Shown here: positions 11,430 to 21,800 of the stretch, one piece after another
How positions within the stretch are numbered: the first letter of the stretch is position 1
Layout of the letters: each line of letters starts with the position of its first letter
The notes under the pieces: generated by a model
What the model was told of the DNA's origin: nothing
Databases searched by the model: none
Seen by the model: the letters and a program-made list of their open reading frames with translations, nothing else
Assembly (NCBI GenBank): GCA_026400355.1
Contig: JAPLPE010000013.1
Location: forward strand, 310,001 to 374,000
Reading direction: 5' to 3'
DNA length: 64,000 nucleotides
From: Rhodobacterales bacterium
GTDB lineage: Bacteria > Pseudomonadota > Alphaproteobacteria > Rhodobacterales > Rhodobacteraceae
Position numbers and translations under genes: made by a program

Positions 11430-11879
11430 TCACGACTTCATGATTTCGGAAAGGCGGGCCTGTTCGTCTTCGGTCAGGCTTTCCGGTGGAGTGGCCTGTG
11501 AGCGGTTGCGGATTGTGGCATAGCCGATTCCAAGGGCGGCCAGCAGCATGGCGGGGCCGGCAAGCCATAGGATAAGGTTCGAGCCCGAGGTCTTGGGGTT
11601 CAGGAGGATGAATTCGCCATAGCGGGCGACGATGGCATCCACGACTTCCTCATCGGATTTGCCTTCGACCAGCAGGTCGCGAACCATGAGGCGGATATCG
11701 CGGGAGATGTCTGCGTTCGATTCGTCGATGTTCTCGTTTCGGCAGACCGGGCAGCGCAGGCCTGCGCTGATCATGCGCGCCCGCGCTTCGAGCGCGGGGT
11801 TGTCAAGCACCTCGTCTGGCTGAACCGCGAAGGCGGGGACGGACCAGAGGAGGAGGGCTATGAGGGCCAGACGCCTCAT
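11430..11879 (-). CDS. ccmH: Cytochrome c-type biogenesis protein CcmH (Ccl2/CycL)
   Basis: This 149-aa periplasmic thioredox protein is anchored by a C-terminal membrane helix. It keeps apocytochrome CXXCH cysteines reduced for heme ligation. A signal peptide spans about 1-18. The LRCPVC motif with its two redox cysteines lies near 42-47. The C-terminal transmembrane segment is LILWLAGPAMLLAALGIGYA. It overlaps the ccmF stop by 4 bases. The TPR half found in fused gammaproteobacterial CcmH is missing, so a separate CcmI is expected elsewhere. Confidence 0.93.
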   Translation of the reverse strand: MRRLALIALLLWSVPAFAVQPDEVLDNPALEARARMISAGLRCPVCRNENIDESNADISRDIRLMVRDLLVEGKSDEEVVDAIVARYGEFILLNPKTSGSNLILWLAGPAMLLAALGIGYATIRNRSQATPPESLTEDEQARLSEIMKS

Positions 11880-13849
11880 TCGGCGGGGACCGTGTCGCGG
11901 TTTGGCCTGGCCGCCCCGGCGGCGACGCGAAGGCGGCGGTCAGAGAGCGACAAGAGGCCGCCAAGTGACATGAGGATCGCACCGCCCCAGATCCAGTTGG
12001 CGAAGGGCTTGATATAGGTCCGGATGGCATAGCCGCCGTTGGCCTGCGGATCGCCGATGACGAGGTAGACGTCACGGGTGAAGCCGTTGTTGATTGCGGC
12101 TTCGGTCGTGGGCATCTGGGCCACCACATAGAATCGCTTTTCGGGGTGGACGAGCGCTTCGATGGTACCGTTGCGGTAGACTGCCATTTCAGCAATCTCG
12201 GAAGCATAGTTGGCACCGGGGATGTTCTCGACGCTGCGGAGTTCGATCTCGTAGGTGCCGACGGCCCAGCGGTCCCCGACCTGGGCCACGCGTATATCCT
12301 CTTGCTGCCAGGCAAGGAGCATTGAGATGCCGAGAATCGTGACGCCCATCCCGGCATGTGACACGGCCTTGCCCCAGTCGGCACGCGGGAGGCGGGTGAG
12401 GCGGCCAAGGCGGCCCTTGATCGGGCCGCGTCCTGTGCGGGTCCAGACGTCGATGGCCGAGCCAAAGACGACCCAGAGGCCGACAAAGATGCCAAGCGGG
12501 CCGAGGGCCGAGCGGTTGGTCTGGATCGCATAGGCCAGTGCCGCAATCGAGGCGGCAAGGATAAGTGCGGGCCAGAGAAGGGCCATCGCCTTGCGGAGCG
12601 AGCCACGTTTCCAGGCGACCATGCCGCCAATGGGCATGACCACGGCCACGACCATCATGAAGGGCGTGAAAGCCGCATTGAAGAACGGGGGGCCGACGGA
12701 GAGCGTGCGACCAAAGGCCATCTGGGCCACCAGCGGCCAGATTGTGCCGACAAAGACGACAAGGGCCGCGACCGTGAGGAGGATGTTGTTCAGCACGATG
12801 CCGGATTCGCGGCTGACGATCGAGAAGACACCCTTGGCCTGCATCGACGGAGCACGGGCTGCGTAGAGCGTCAGCGCGCCGCCGACAAAGACGGTGAGGA
12901 TGATCAGGAGGTAGACGCCGCGCGTGGGATCATTGGCGAAGGCATGAACCGAAGTAATGACGCCCGAACGCACGATGAAGGTGCCAAGAAGCGAGAAGGC
13001 GAAGGCGAGGATGGAGAGCAGGATCGTCCAGCTCTTCAGCGCCTCGCGCTTCTCCACCACGATGGAGCAGTGGAGAAGTGCCGCCGCGATGAGCCACGGC
13101 ATGAAGGAGGCATTCTCGACCGGGTCCCAGAACCAGAAGCCGCCCCAGCCAAGTTCATAATAGGCCCACCACGACCCGAGCGCGATGCCCACGGTAAGGA
13201 ACATCCATGCGGTCAGCGTCCAAGGGCGGACCCAGCGGCCCCATGCGGCATCAACACGGCCTTCGATCAGGGCGGCGACAGCAAAGCTGTAGGCCATGCT
13301 GAGGCCGACGTAGCCGAGATAGAGGAAAGGCGGGTGGAAGGCGAGCCCGGGGTCCTGGAGGAGCGGATTGAGGTCACGGCCGTCAAAGGGGGCCACGTCA
13401 AGCCGCAGGAAGGGGTTCGAGGTAAAGAGGATGAACATGTAGAAGGCCACGAGCACCGCGGCCTGCACGGCCAGGACACGGGCGCGAAGTGTTTCGGGCA
13501 GGTTGCCGCCGAACCAAGCGGCACAGGCGCCGTAAAGGGTCAGGATAAGCACCCAGAGAAGGAGCGAGCCTTCGTGATTCCCCCAGACCCCGCTGATCTT
13601 GTAGATCATGGGCTTGAGGCTGTTGGAGTTCAGATAGACGAGCTGGACCGAGAAATCGGACGTCACGAAGGCCCAGGTCAGTGCAAGAAAGGCAAAGCCC
13701 ACCAGGATGAACTGGCTGGTGGCCGCCGGTTCTGCGAACTGCATCCAGCCGCGCCAGCCCTTGTGCGCACCGACGAGCGGCACGACCATCTGCAAAAGCG
13801 CGATCCCAAATGCCAGAATCAGCGCGAAATGTCCAAGCTCTATGATCAT
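11876..13849 (-). CDS. ccmF: Heme lyase subunit CcmF (Ccl1)
   Basis: CcmF is a polytopic membrane protein that, with CcmH/I, attaches heme to apocytochrome c. From the ATG at 13849 it is 657 aa with about 14-15 spans. The periplasmic tryptophan-rich WWD-like segment (GSWWAYYELGWGGFWFWDPVEN) is present, as are conserved histidines nearby. I place the start at MIIELGHFALIL, the family N-terminus; an in-frame ATG at 13885 would add 12 residues. It is separated from the upstream holin gene by about 150 bases containing a CCACCC/GGGTGG hairpin. Confidence 0.94.
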   Translation of the reverse strand: MIIELGHFALILAFGIALLQMVVPLVGAHKGWRGWMQFAEPAATSQFILVGFAFLALTWAFVTSDFSVQLVYLNSNSLKPMIYKISGVWGNHEGSLLLWVLILTLYGACAAWFGGNLPETLRARVLAVQAAVLVAFYMFILFTSNPFLRLDVAPFDGRDLNPLLQDPGLAFHPPFLYLGYVGLSMAYSFAVAALIEGRVDAAWGRWVRPWTLTAWMFLTVGIALGSWWAYYELGWGGFWFWDPVENASFMPWLIAAALLHCSIVVEKREALKSWTILLSILAFAFSLLGTFIVRSGVITSVHAFANDPTRGVYLLIILTVFVGGALTLYAARAPSMQAKGVFSIVSRESGIVLNNILLTVAALVVFVGTIWPLVAQMAFGRTLSVGPPFFNAAFTPFMMVVAVVMPIGGMVAWKRGSLRKAMALLWPALILAASIAALAYAIQTNRSALGPLGIFVGLWVVFGSAIDVWTRTGRGPIKGRLGRLTRLPRADWGKAVSHAGMGVTILGISMLLAWQQEDIRVAQVGDRWAVGTYEIELRSVENIPGANYASEIAEMAVYRNGTIEALVHPEKRFYVVAQMPTTEAAINNGFTRDVYLVIGDPQANGGYAIRTYIKPFANWIWGGAILMSLGGLLSLSDRRLRVAAGAARPNRDTVPAE

Positions 13850-14002
13850 GCTGCGGAAGGTAGGCGAAATGCCCGGCAAGGCCAATGGGTTGGAGGGGGG
13901 GGCATTCTGTCACGGTTGCATGACGGGCGGGCGAAAAGCTTATCCGCGCATCACGCGACTTCGCTTTGGTCGACCACCCCGCGTGTGGGTGGCCGTCAGG
14001 GG

Positions 14003-14521
14003 TCAGCGGGTGATGTTGCGCCAGGCTTCGAGGGCGGGGTTGGCGGAAGTGGTTTCGGCCTTGAGCGTCAGGGTGGCATCGGCCCCGGCCTTGGCCACGT
14101 TGGGCGTTGTGGCGGTGGCGGGGAGTGTCGGGCCGGGAAGGTGGACGATGGTGTCCACGATCTCGCGCTGGAAATCCTGTTCGCGGGTTTGAAACCTTGC
14201 GCCGAAGTAGAGGCTGATCACGGCGCCGATCACCCACCAGAGCGCGTCGGGCATGGCCGAGAGCGCCTGCATCCGGTCGGCGAACCAATCGGGTGCGACC
14301 ATGGCTGCGCCCAGGATCGACAATGTGCCAAGCGCCATGAGCGGGCGCGGCAGGCGGTTCAGTGCGTCCATGAGGCGGTCAAAGGCGGCCTTTTCCCGAC
14401 GGTCGAGGTGAAGGGCATCCGCGCCGTCTGCGGTTTCGAGCCGGTCGCGCAGGATTGTGGCGAGTTCGGGGAGGCGACCCTTGTCGCCGAAGGCTGATTG
14501 CAGGGAACGGATCAGGCCCAT
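14003..14521 (-). CDS. Holin family protein (gene transfer agent-type lysis)
   Basis: This 172-aa protein has a charged N-terminus (about 1-50) with REKAAFDRLMDALNRLPRP. Two or three hydrophobic segments follow: around LMALGTLSILGAAMVAPDWF and ALWWVIGAVISLYFGARF. The tail is hydrophilic. This matches the holin family that accompanies N-acetylmuramidases in Rhodobacteraceae and resembles the holin (rcc00556) used for gene transfer agent release in Rhodobacter capsulatus. Its ATG lies inside the endolysin gene (10-base overlap), with AAAGGA upstream. The assignment rests on topology and neighbour. Confidence 0.8.
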   Translation of the reverse strand: MGLIRSLQSAFGDKGRLPELATILRDRLETADGADALHLDRREKAAFDRLMDALNRLPRPLMALGTLSILGAAMVAPDWFADRMQALSAMPDALWWVIGAVISLYFGARFQTREQDFQREIVDTIVHLPGPTLPATATTPNVAKAGADATLTLKAETTSANPALEAWRNITR

Positions 14522-15123
14522 GATGCAGTCCTTTCGCGGTGCTGCACCTCGGTTAGGCGGTAGGCGGGCGAGATGAATTCCTCGGCCCGGGTGATCCAGC
14601 CACCTTTGCCGCCATCAAGACGGCGGGCATATTTTCGGCTCGCGGGGCGGGCATCGGCCAGAGCGTAGTAGTAGTTGCGCCGAGCAATGCCGTAGGCGTC
14701 GACGATGTGGTCGGGAGCGGCGGCGGCGGCCTGCACAGTGGCGGCGATGGTTTTCGGGCCGATGATGCCGTCGACGGCAACCTCGATCCGCATGTCGCGG
14801 ATCAGGCGCTGCAGGAGGCGGACAGCGGCAGACCCGGCGTTGACCTGCATGTCATAGACGGTGGGTTGCAGGACCTTTGGCAAGTCGCAGATGCGGGTGC
14901 GGGTATAGTACTGGTCGATGAAGATCTCCGCCGCTTGCGCGCGGGACAGGCGGCGCACGTCGGCGGTGGTAACCTGACCGTCGCGGTCAAGGTCAAGGCC
15001 AAGGCGGCGCATTGTGCCGATGGTTACGCCGAATTTGGTCGCCCCGCCGGGATCGTTGGGATCGTTCACAAAGCCGCCTTCGCGGGCGACGATGGCATTG
15101 GTGATGTCAGTGACAGATTGCAT
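14512..15123 (-). CDS. Holin-associated N-acetylmuramidase (GH108 endolysin)
   Basis: This 203-aa endolysin has a GH108 catalytic domain at about 1-90, with the catalytic Glu in REGGFVNDPNDPGGATKFG (near residue 15). A peptidoglycan-binding domain follows (about 95-180), with VDGIIGPKTI. No signal peptide is visible, so it should need the holin to reach peptidoglycan. The closest functional precedent is rcc00555, the endolysin of the Rhodobacter capsulatus gene transfer agent. It lies 44 bases after ccmE and overlaps the holin gene. Confidence 0.88.
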   Translation of the reverse strand: MQSVTDITNAIVAREGGFVNDPNDPGGATKFGVTIGTMRRLGLDLDRDGQVTTADVRRLSRAQAAEIFIDQYYTRTRICDLPKVLQPTVYDMQVNAGSAAVRLLQRLIRDMRIEVAVDGIIGPKTIAATVQAAAAAPDHIVDAYGIARRNYYYALADARPASRKYARRLDGGKGGWITRAEEFISPAYRLTEVQHRERTASWA

Positions 15124-15167
15124 GATGCCCCCATGGTGCGGATGGGGACAGATTTCGTCAGGGACCG

Positions 15168-15635
15168 TTAATTTGTCGCTGGGGCAGCGTCCGTTGCCCC
15201 CGGTTCCACATAGACGCCCTGTTCCTTGAGCGCGTCGATGACTTCGGCCGGCATGTAGGATTCATCGTGCTTGGCGAGGATTTCGACCGCCTGGAAGGTG
15301 CCGTCCACATAGCGCCCCTGCCCCACCATGCCCTGCTTTTCACCGAAAAGATCGGGGAGGATGCCGGTGTAGGCGACGGGCACCGATGCACCGCCATCGG
15401 TCACGCGGAAGGTGACGGTTTCGCCTTCGCCACGGACCAGGCTGCCTTCTTCAACGAGGCCGCCGATACGGAACATTTCAGTGGGCGGGGGCGGGGATTC
15501 AGCCACCTGGCTGGGCGTGCGGAAGAAATTGATGCCGTCGCGCATCGCATAGCCGATCATCGCGGTCGAGATCGCGAGGGCAACAAAGGTCAGGGCGATA
15601 ATCTGGATGCGGCGCTGTTTCTTGAGCGATTTCAA
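15168..15635 (-). CDS. ccmE: Cytochrome c maturation heme chaperone CcmE
   Basis: This 155-aa membrane-anchored periplasmic chaperone carries heme covalently between CcmABCD and CcmF. It has an N-terminal anchor at about 9-29 (QIIALTFVALAISTAMIGYA) and an OB-fold. The heme-binding His is in KHDESYMP. The YTGILPDLF and KQGMVGQG strands are typical. It starts 9 bases after argC, so it is likely co-transcribed with it. Confidence 0.95.
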   Translation of the reverse strand: MKSLKKQRRIQIIALTFVALAISTAMIGYAMRDGINFFRTPSQVAESPPPPTEMFRIGGLVEEGSLVRGEGETVTFRVTDGGASVPVAYTGILPDLFGEKQGMVGQGRYVDGTFQAVEILAKHDESYMPAEVIDALKEQGVYVEPGATDAAPATN

Positions 15636-15644
15636 GGGACCCTC

Positions 15645-16673
15645 TTACGGGAACACGGGCGGTGCCATGAGGCCCGCCGTTTCTTCAAAGCCAAGCATCA
15701 AGTTGGCATTCTGGAGCGCCTGACCCGAGGACCCCTTGTTCAGGTTGTCGAGCGTCGAGACGACCAACGCGCGGCCGGGAATGCGGTCGCCCGTCACACC
15801 GATATGGGCGAAGTTCGAACCCTGGACATGGCTCATTGCGGGCACCTGGCCATAGGGCAGGACGACGATGAAAGGTTCGGCCGCGTAGCGATCGGTCAAG
15901 GCGGCGTGGATCGCCTTGGAGTCGCCCTTGAGATAGCAGGTGGCAAGAATGCCCCGGTTCACGGGCACCAGATGGGGCGTGAAGACGATTTGCACTGGGC
16001 GGCCTGCGAGGACCGAAAACTCCTGATCGAATTCACCCAGATGCCGGTGCTTGCCGCCTTGGGAATAGCCCGCAACATCTTCTGACCGTTCGGTGAAGAG
16101 CATGTTTTCCTTGAGCGACCGCCCTGCCCCGGAGATGCCGTTCTTGAGGTCACAGATGATCTCGTCGAGGTCGATCAGCCCGGCGGTGATGAGCGGGCGG
16201 AGGGCGAATTGTACCGTCGCAGCGTTGCAGCCGGTGCCGGCAACAAGGCGCGCCTTGGCGATGTCGTCACGGTAGAACTCGGTCAGGCCATAGACGGCCT
16301 CGGCCTGAAGTTCCTTCGCGACATGAGGGGCGCCGTACCATTTTTCGTAAGCGGCGGGATCGCGAAGGCGGAAGTCAGCGCCGAGGTCAACGACCTTGAC
16401 AGAACGCGGGAGGCCCTTGACCAACGCCTGGCTGAGACCGTGGGGGAGCGCGCAGAAGACGAGGTCGATCTTGCTGAAATCCACCTCTTCGATGGTGGCC
16501 AGCACGGGGAGATCAAGGTGCCGCAAATGGGGGAAGACGTCGGCCATCTGCTGGCCTGCCTTGCGGTCAGCCGAGAGGGCCGTGATGCGGATGCCGGGGT
16601 GGGTTGCGATGAGACGCACGAGTTCGGCGCCCGTGTAGCCTGACGCGCCAAGAATTGCGACATTTGCGGTCAT
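15645..16673 (-). CDS. argC: N-acetyl-gamma-glutamyl-phosphate reductase
   Basis: ArgC (342 aa) reduces N-acetylglutamyl phosphate in arginine synthesis. The NADP-binding loop [13 protein letters not shown] is at 9-21 and the nucleophilic cysteine is in AGTGCNAAT. The HLVPVNRGI segment near 225 is the usual substrate-binding region. It heads the minus-strand block argC-ccmE-lysis pair-ccmF-ccmH. Its upstream spacer carries the 11-bp repeats described separately. Confidence 0.95.
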   Translation of the reverse strand: MTANVAILGASGYTGAELVRLIATHPGIRITALSADRKAGQQMADVFPHLRHLDLPVLATIEEVDFSKIDLVFCALPHGLSQALVKGLPRSVKVVDLGADFRLRDPAAYEKWYGAPHVAKELQAEAVYGLTEFYRDDIAKARLVAGTGCNAATVQFALRPLITAGLIDLDEIICDLKNGISGAGRSLKENMLFTERSEDVAGYSQGGKHRHLGEFDQEFSVLAGRPVQIVFTPHLVPVNRGILATCYLKGDSKAIHAALTDRYAAEPFIVVLPYGQVPAMSHVQGSNFAHIGVTGDRIPGRALVVSTLDNLNKGSSGQALQNANLMLGFEETAGLMAPPVFP

Positions 16674-16877
16674 TCGAGCCTCCGTTCCCGTGCCTTTCGG
16701 TGCCGTTCATCTGGGTCACAACGCGGGGCGATGCAAGCGGTCTTGTGGTCACAGTCGCGGCGGTTTGGCGAGGCGATTCGGGGGATTGGGCGGGGTTTAC
16801 GGGGTTCTGTTCGTTTCGCACATTGCAAGTAGTTGATATTGCTTCGTGAATAGCCGGAATTGGCCTGTCTGTAACAC

Positions 16878-16906
16878 GTCGGTATTGCGTCGGTATTGCG
16901 TCGGTG
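16878..16906. repeat. 11-bp direct repeats upstream of argC
   Basis: GTCGGTATTGC occurs twice without spacer (16878-16888, 16889-16899) and a third partial copy GTCGGTG follows. The 11-bp period puts all copies on one face of the helix, as in arrayed protein-binding sites. The 329-base stretch 16674-17002 contains no gene I can support. It lies about 200 bases upstream of the argC start. Confidence 0.5.
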
Positions 16907-16932
16907 TCTTTCTCGGTAATTCGCATGTTTGG

Positions 16933-16956
16933 TCCCGTTCCGCGAGTCGAACGGGA
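16933..16956 (-). other. 8-bp inverted repeat between murI and argC
   Basis: TCCCGTTC (16933-16940) and GAACGGGA (16949-16956) form a perfect stem with an 8-base loop. It lies 47 bases past the murI stop on the minus strand. No T-run follows, so it is either a weak transcription end for murI or an operator. It is not an SOS box, because the half sites are inverted rather than direct. Confidence 0.4.
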
Positions 16957-17002
16957 TCACGGTCGGACGCAAGGGTTAAGGGGGCGTGGCGACCTCGCCC
17001 GG

Positions 17003-17815
17003 TCAGGCCTGCTGGAATTCGATCTTGCGGCGCAGGAACTGTGTCGCGCGGTTCGACACCTGTTTCGGGTTGCCCGAGGTGAGAAACATCGACTCGGTCC
17101 CCGGCCCGATCATCTGCGGGCGGCGCGTGAGGTAGTCGGCCAGGCTTTCGGCGACGAGGTTGGCCTGGGAGAAAACCTTGACCTCGGGACCCAGAGCATC
17201 CTGAAACACGCCTTCCATCAGCGGGTAATGGGTGCAACCGAGCACAGCGGCGTCGGGTTCGGGCATCTTGCGTTTCAACGCGTCGACATGGCTGCGCACC
17301 AGCGCCTCGGCAAGGATCAGGTCGCCTTCTTCGATCGCATCGACGACACCGCCGCAGGCCTGCCCTTCGACATCGACGCCGATTGCACGGAAAGCCAGTT
17401 CGCGCTGAAAGGCGCGGCTGGCGACGGTTGCGGGGGTGGCGAAGAGGGCCACATGTTTGATGGCAACCTCGCGCGGGGGGGAGTTGTCGCCCCACTGCCG
17501 TTCGGTCAGCGCCTCGATCAATGGCACAAAGACTCCAAGGACGCGCTTGTCGTGGGGCACCCAGCTTTCCTGCATCCGGCGGAGAGCCGCGGCACTGGCG
17601 GTGTTACATGCGAGTATGACGAGATCGCAACCCCTGTCGAACAGCTTTTGCGTGGCGGAGACCGTCAGGTTGTAGATGTCATCATGGGTACGCACGCCAT
17701 AGGGCGCGTGGGCGTTGTCGCCGTAGTAGACCAGTGGCACGTCGGGCAGACGATTTGCCACCGCATCCAGGACGGTAAGGCCGCCCAGCCCGCTATCGAA
17801 TATCCCGACTGCCAT
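17003..17815 (-). CDS. murI: Glutamate racemase
   Basis: MurI converts L- to D-glutamate for peptidoglycan. Starting at 17815 the protein is 270 aa and opens with the family N-terminus [17 protein letters not shown]. The catalytic cysteines lie in [11 protein letters not shown] and [10 protein letters not shown]. The in-frame ATG at 17902 would add 29 residues without homology signal. The chosen start lies within the last 23 bases of the upstream acyltransferase gene, suggesting coupling. Confidence 0.93.
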   Translation of the reverse strand: MAVGIFDSGLGGLTVLDAVANRLPDVPLVYYGDNAHAPYGVRTHDDIYNLTVSATQKLFDRGCDLVILACNTASAAALRRMQESWVPHDKRVLGVFVPLIEALTERQWGDNSPPREVAIKHVALFATPATVASRAFQRELAFRAIGVDVEGQACGGVVDAIEEGDLILAEALVRSHVDALKRKMPEPDAAVLGCTHYPLMEGVFQDALGPEVKVFSQANLVAESLADYLTRRPQMIGPGTESMFLTSGNPKQVSNRATQFLRRKIEFQQA

Positions 17816-18710
17816 CTGACTTGCCCCCGGACTTTGTCCTGTATTTTGCCTCGAACTCGTGGCCCAGACGATTGGTTTCGATGGGCTTTGGAGACAATTC
17901 ATACGTGGCCTTCCGAAGGAAATCCATCATGGCCTTGGGGTCGGACTTGTGGCGGGCGATGTCGGCGGCGGGGATCGGCTGACCGATGACGACACGGACG
18001 CGGGTGCCAACGCGGGTCTTGAATTCGCGGATAAGCATGCCGAGGCGGAGGTTCGAGTGGATGTGGCTGGCCAGCTGGAAAAGGCGGGAGTTGTGGCCCT
18101 CGAAGAACACGGGAACGACGGTGGCATTCGATTTCGAGACCATCTTGGCGGTGAAGGTGCGCCAGCTTGGGTCCATTGGCGGGTCGAAAGGCCGGGCGCT
18201 GGTCGAAACGGTGCCACCAGGGAAGATGCCGATGGCCCCGCCTTCACCGAGATAGCGCAGCGCCTCGGCCCGGGTTTCGATGTTGAGGAGCGACGCCTCT
18301 TTCGTTTCGTCAAAGGAGATCGGCAGGATCACCTTTTCCAGATCGGGGGATTTGCGGAAGATGCGGTGGGCCAGCACCTTGAAATCACCGTCGCGGACCT
18401 CGGACAGGATGCGGCCCATCATCAGGCCGTCGAGGATGCCGTAGGGGTGGTTGGAGACGACGACGAGCGGCCCTTCGGTCGGGATGTTGGAGAGGCTGCC
18501 GCCAACCACGTTGAGCGTCAGACCGTAGCGGTCGCAGATGACCTTCCAGAAGTCGGCGCCCATGGCGACTTCGGTATCGTAGCCCTTGGCCTTGCGGATG
18601 AGTTTGAGCCGGCCTGTGGCATTTTCCAGAACACGGATGACGGCGCGTCCGCCGCGTGTTGCGGCGCTGCTGGCGTAGGAAATGTCCTTGGCAACCTGTC
18701 GATCGCGCAT
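17793..18710 (-). CDS. Lysophospholipid/ornithine-lipid-type acyltransferase
   Basis: This PlsC-like acyltransferase of 305 aa has the catalytic HX4D motif in NHPYGILDG (His near 88) and the acceptor-binding FPGGTVS motif near 165. The sequence resembles the acyltransferases that make aminolipids such as ornithine lipids in Rhodobacteraceae more than housekeeping PlsC, but the acceptor cannot be fixed from sequence alone. It should act at the inner leaflet of the cytoplasmic membrane. It overlaps murI by 23 bases. Confidence 0.8.
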   Translation of the reverse strand: MRDRQVAKDISYASSAATRGGRAVIRVLENATGRLKLIRKAKGYDTEVAMGADFWKVICDRYGLTLNVVGGSLSNIPTEGPLVVVSNHPYGILDGLMMGRILSEVRDGDFKVLAHRIFRKSPDLEKVILPISFDETKEASLLNIETRAEALRYLGEGGAIGIFPGGTVSTSARPFDPPMDPSWRTFTAKMVSKSNATVVPVFFEGHNSRLFQLASHIHSNLRLGMLIREFKTRVGTRVRVVIGQPIPAADIARHKSDPKAMMDFLRKATYELSPKPIETNRLGHEFEAKYRTKSGGKSDGSRDIR

Positions 18711-18808
18711 CTTGGTCGTGCCCCGTGTTCTGCTGTGAAATCTGCCCCGTTTCGGGTGAGTCTATGACGCACAAGTAACGAAATGACGATGGGGCTTCAA
18801 TGCGTGGG

Positions 18809-21800
18809 TCAGGCGGCGGCCTCTTTTCGCGGACCTCCGGCGCGAAGCGTGGCGATAAGGACTTCGCGTTCGGCGGCCGCCTTTGCGGCGGCGGCTTGCT
18901 TGACGGGGCCGAAGCCCTTGATCGACAGCGGCAATTTGGCAAGGGCTATTGCGGTGGGGAGGATCCCGGGGGTCAGGCGGGTCAGGACCTCCTCCATGTC
19001 CTTTTCGTATTGAGTGATGAGCGCGCGCTCAAGGCGGCGTTCGGCGGTGTGGCGGAAGGGATCAAACGGGGTTCCGCGCAGGGTTTTGAGGCGGGCAAGA
19101 AGCGGGAAAAGACGGGTGGCAAGGCCCGTCAGGGCGCGTTTGTGGGGGCGGCCATCGGGGGCTGTCCGGGTGAGCAAGGGCGGGGCGAGGTGGTAAGTGA
19201 GCCGGGCCGTGCCTTCGAAAGCTGCGCCGACCTTGTCAGGGGTCTGGGCGAGGAGGCGGGCGACTTCGTATTCGTCCTTGCAGGCGAGGAGCTTGTGGTA
19301 GCCCTTGGCGACAGCCTCTTGCAGGGAGGGATCGGTGAAGCGGGCGACGAAGGAACAGTAGCGGGCAGCGAGGGTCGCGTTCTGGTAGGCGGAGAGGTGG
19401 TTGGCACGGATAACTATTTTGTCTTCTAGGGTAGATGGTTGCGGAGCATTGCTGATAATTCCTGCGGCCCCTTCCGGGTCTGTGGCAGCCCAGCGGCCAA
19501 GGGCAAAGGCGCGGAGGTTCTGATCCACATCCGCGCCGTTCAGGCGGATTGCGCTGGTGATCGACGCTTCCGAGAGTGGAATCTGGCCCTTCTGCCAGGC
19601 GGCACCGAGGACGATCTGGTTGGCGTAGATGGAATCGCCAAGGCGGGACAGGGCGAGGGCTGCGGCGTCAAGGCGGGTGAGGTTGTCGATGCGCTGCATG
19701 ACAAGATCAGTCATGCGGGGTGTGGGCAGGCGGAAGTTGCCGTCGCGGGTAAAGGCGCCTGTCATGGTTTCATGTGTGTTCAGAATGCCTTGCGTCCGTC
19801 CTTTGCGCATGAGGGAGAGCGTGGGGGCCGAGGCCGCGACGACCAGATCGCAGCCCAGCAGCGTATCGCATTCACCCTGCGAGACACGGACGGCGGAAAT
19901 GTCGGCGGGGGTGTTGGCCAGGCGGCAGTGAATGTTCACCGCGCCGCCCTTTTGCGACAGGCCCGCCATTTCGATCATGGCAGCCCCCTTGCCATCAAGA
20001 TGACCCGCCATGGCAAGGACGGCACCGATGGTGACGACTCCGGTGCCGCCTATGCCGGTGATGATGATGTTGTGCGTGCCGTGGATCGTAGGAAGCAAGG
20101 GTTCGGGCAGACTGGGAATTATGAAACTGGTGATGGATTTGCGGGGCACGGCACCTTCGACGGTGACAAAAGCAGGGCAGAAGCCTTTGATACAGCTGAA
20201 GTCCTTGTTACAGCTGGATTGGTCTATAGCGCGCTTGCGGCCGAATTCGGACTCGACAGGCGTGATGGCCACACAGTTGGACTGGATGCCGCAATCGCCG
20301 CAGCCTTCGCAGATGTCGGTGTTGATGAATACCCGTTTATCGGGTTCGGTAAAGGCCCCCTTCTTGCGACGGCGGCGTTTTTCGGCGGCACATGTCTGTA
20401 CATAAAGAATGACAGATACGCCTTTGCATTCTATCATTCTTTCCTGAACCGCGGGCAGTTCGTCGCGGGTGTGGATAGTGATCCCCGGCGGGAAGAGGGA
20501 AAGGTCTAGCCCTTCGGCAGGATCGTGGACGAGGGCCACGGTCTTGACGCCTGCCGCAAGGACCTCGCGGGCGACCTGTTCGGCGGTCATGTCGCCATCA
20601 TTGCCTTGCCCGCCGGTGAGGGCCACAGCGTCGTTGAAGAGGATCTTGTAGGTGATGGTCGTCTGCGCCGCGACGGCAAAGCGGATGGCAAGAAGCCCTG
20701 AGTGGTTGAAGGTGCCGTCGCCCATGTTCTGGAAGATGTGGTCCCGGGTGGAAAACGGCGCTTCCCCCACCCAGCTTGCCCCTTCGGCGCCCATGTGCGT
20801 CCAGCCTTCGGTGCTGCGGTCCATGAAGACGGCGAGAGTGTGGCAGCCGATTCCGGCCACGGCACGAGAGCCGGCGGGGACTTTGGTCGAGGTGTTGTGG
20901 GGGCAACCGGCGCAGAAATAGGGCTGGCGGGCAGCGAGGGTTTCGGTGTCCTGCGGAGGGGTGAGGTGTGAGAGGGCGGATTGCAGGCGTTCGGTATTGC
21001 GGCCCTCGGCCGTCAGTATCGCGGCAAGTTTGCGGGCGACATCGGCGGGGTCGAGTTGCATCGGTTCAGGGAAGAGGACCTGCCCTGCCCCGTCGCGGCC
21101 ACCCCAGATGCGGGGGGCGTTGGCCATGCCATAGAGACCTTCCTTGATCTGGGATTCGATGAGTTTGCGCTTCTCCTCGACCACGACGATCAGGTCGAGT
21201 CCGTTAGCCCATTCGCGGAAGGACTGCATTTCGATCGGGAATATCTGGCCAAGCTTGTAGGTTGTCAGGCCAAACTTGTCGGCCTCGGCCGCGTCGATGT
21301 CGAGGAGAGAGAGTGCGTGGACGAGGTCGAGCCAGTTCTTGCCTGCGGCGACAAAGCCGATGCGCGCTCCAGGGCGGCCCCAGATGCGGGCGTCGATGCG
21401 GTTGGCGCGCGCGAAGGCGAGCGCGGCGGGACGTTTGCCCTGGCTCATCCGCGCTTCTTGCGGGCCCCAGAAATCGGCGCGGCGGATGTTGAGGCCGTCG
21501 GGCGGCAGGATGTGGTCGGGGGTGACGAAGGACATGCGGTCGCGGCGGCCATCGACGACGGCGGTGGCCTCGACCGTGTCTTTCATCAACTTGAGCGCCA
21601 CCCAGAGGCCGGAGTAGCGCGACAGTGCATAGCCGTAAAGGCCGAAGTCGATGATTTCCTGCACGCCGGCGGGCGAGAGGAGCGGCATCTGCGCGTCGAC
21701 GGCGGCATAGTCGGACTGGTGGCAGGTCGTGGAGCTTTCGCCCGTGTGGTCGTCGCCAAAGGCGGCAAGGACACCGCCCAGACGCGAGGTTCCCGCAAGA

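Noticed and set aside
12944-14497. A 517-codon frame antisense to ccmF and the holin gene
   Set aside because: Charged, repetitive composition typical of antisense in GC-rich DNA. The minus-strand genes match known families.
16931-16960. tRNA T-arm-like sequence near GTTC...GAAC
   Set aside because: No acceptor or anticodon stem fits around it. It is only an inverted repeat.
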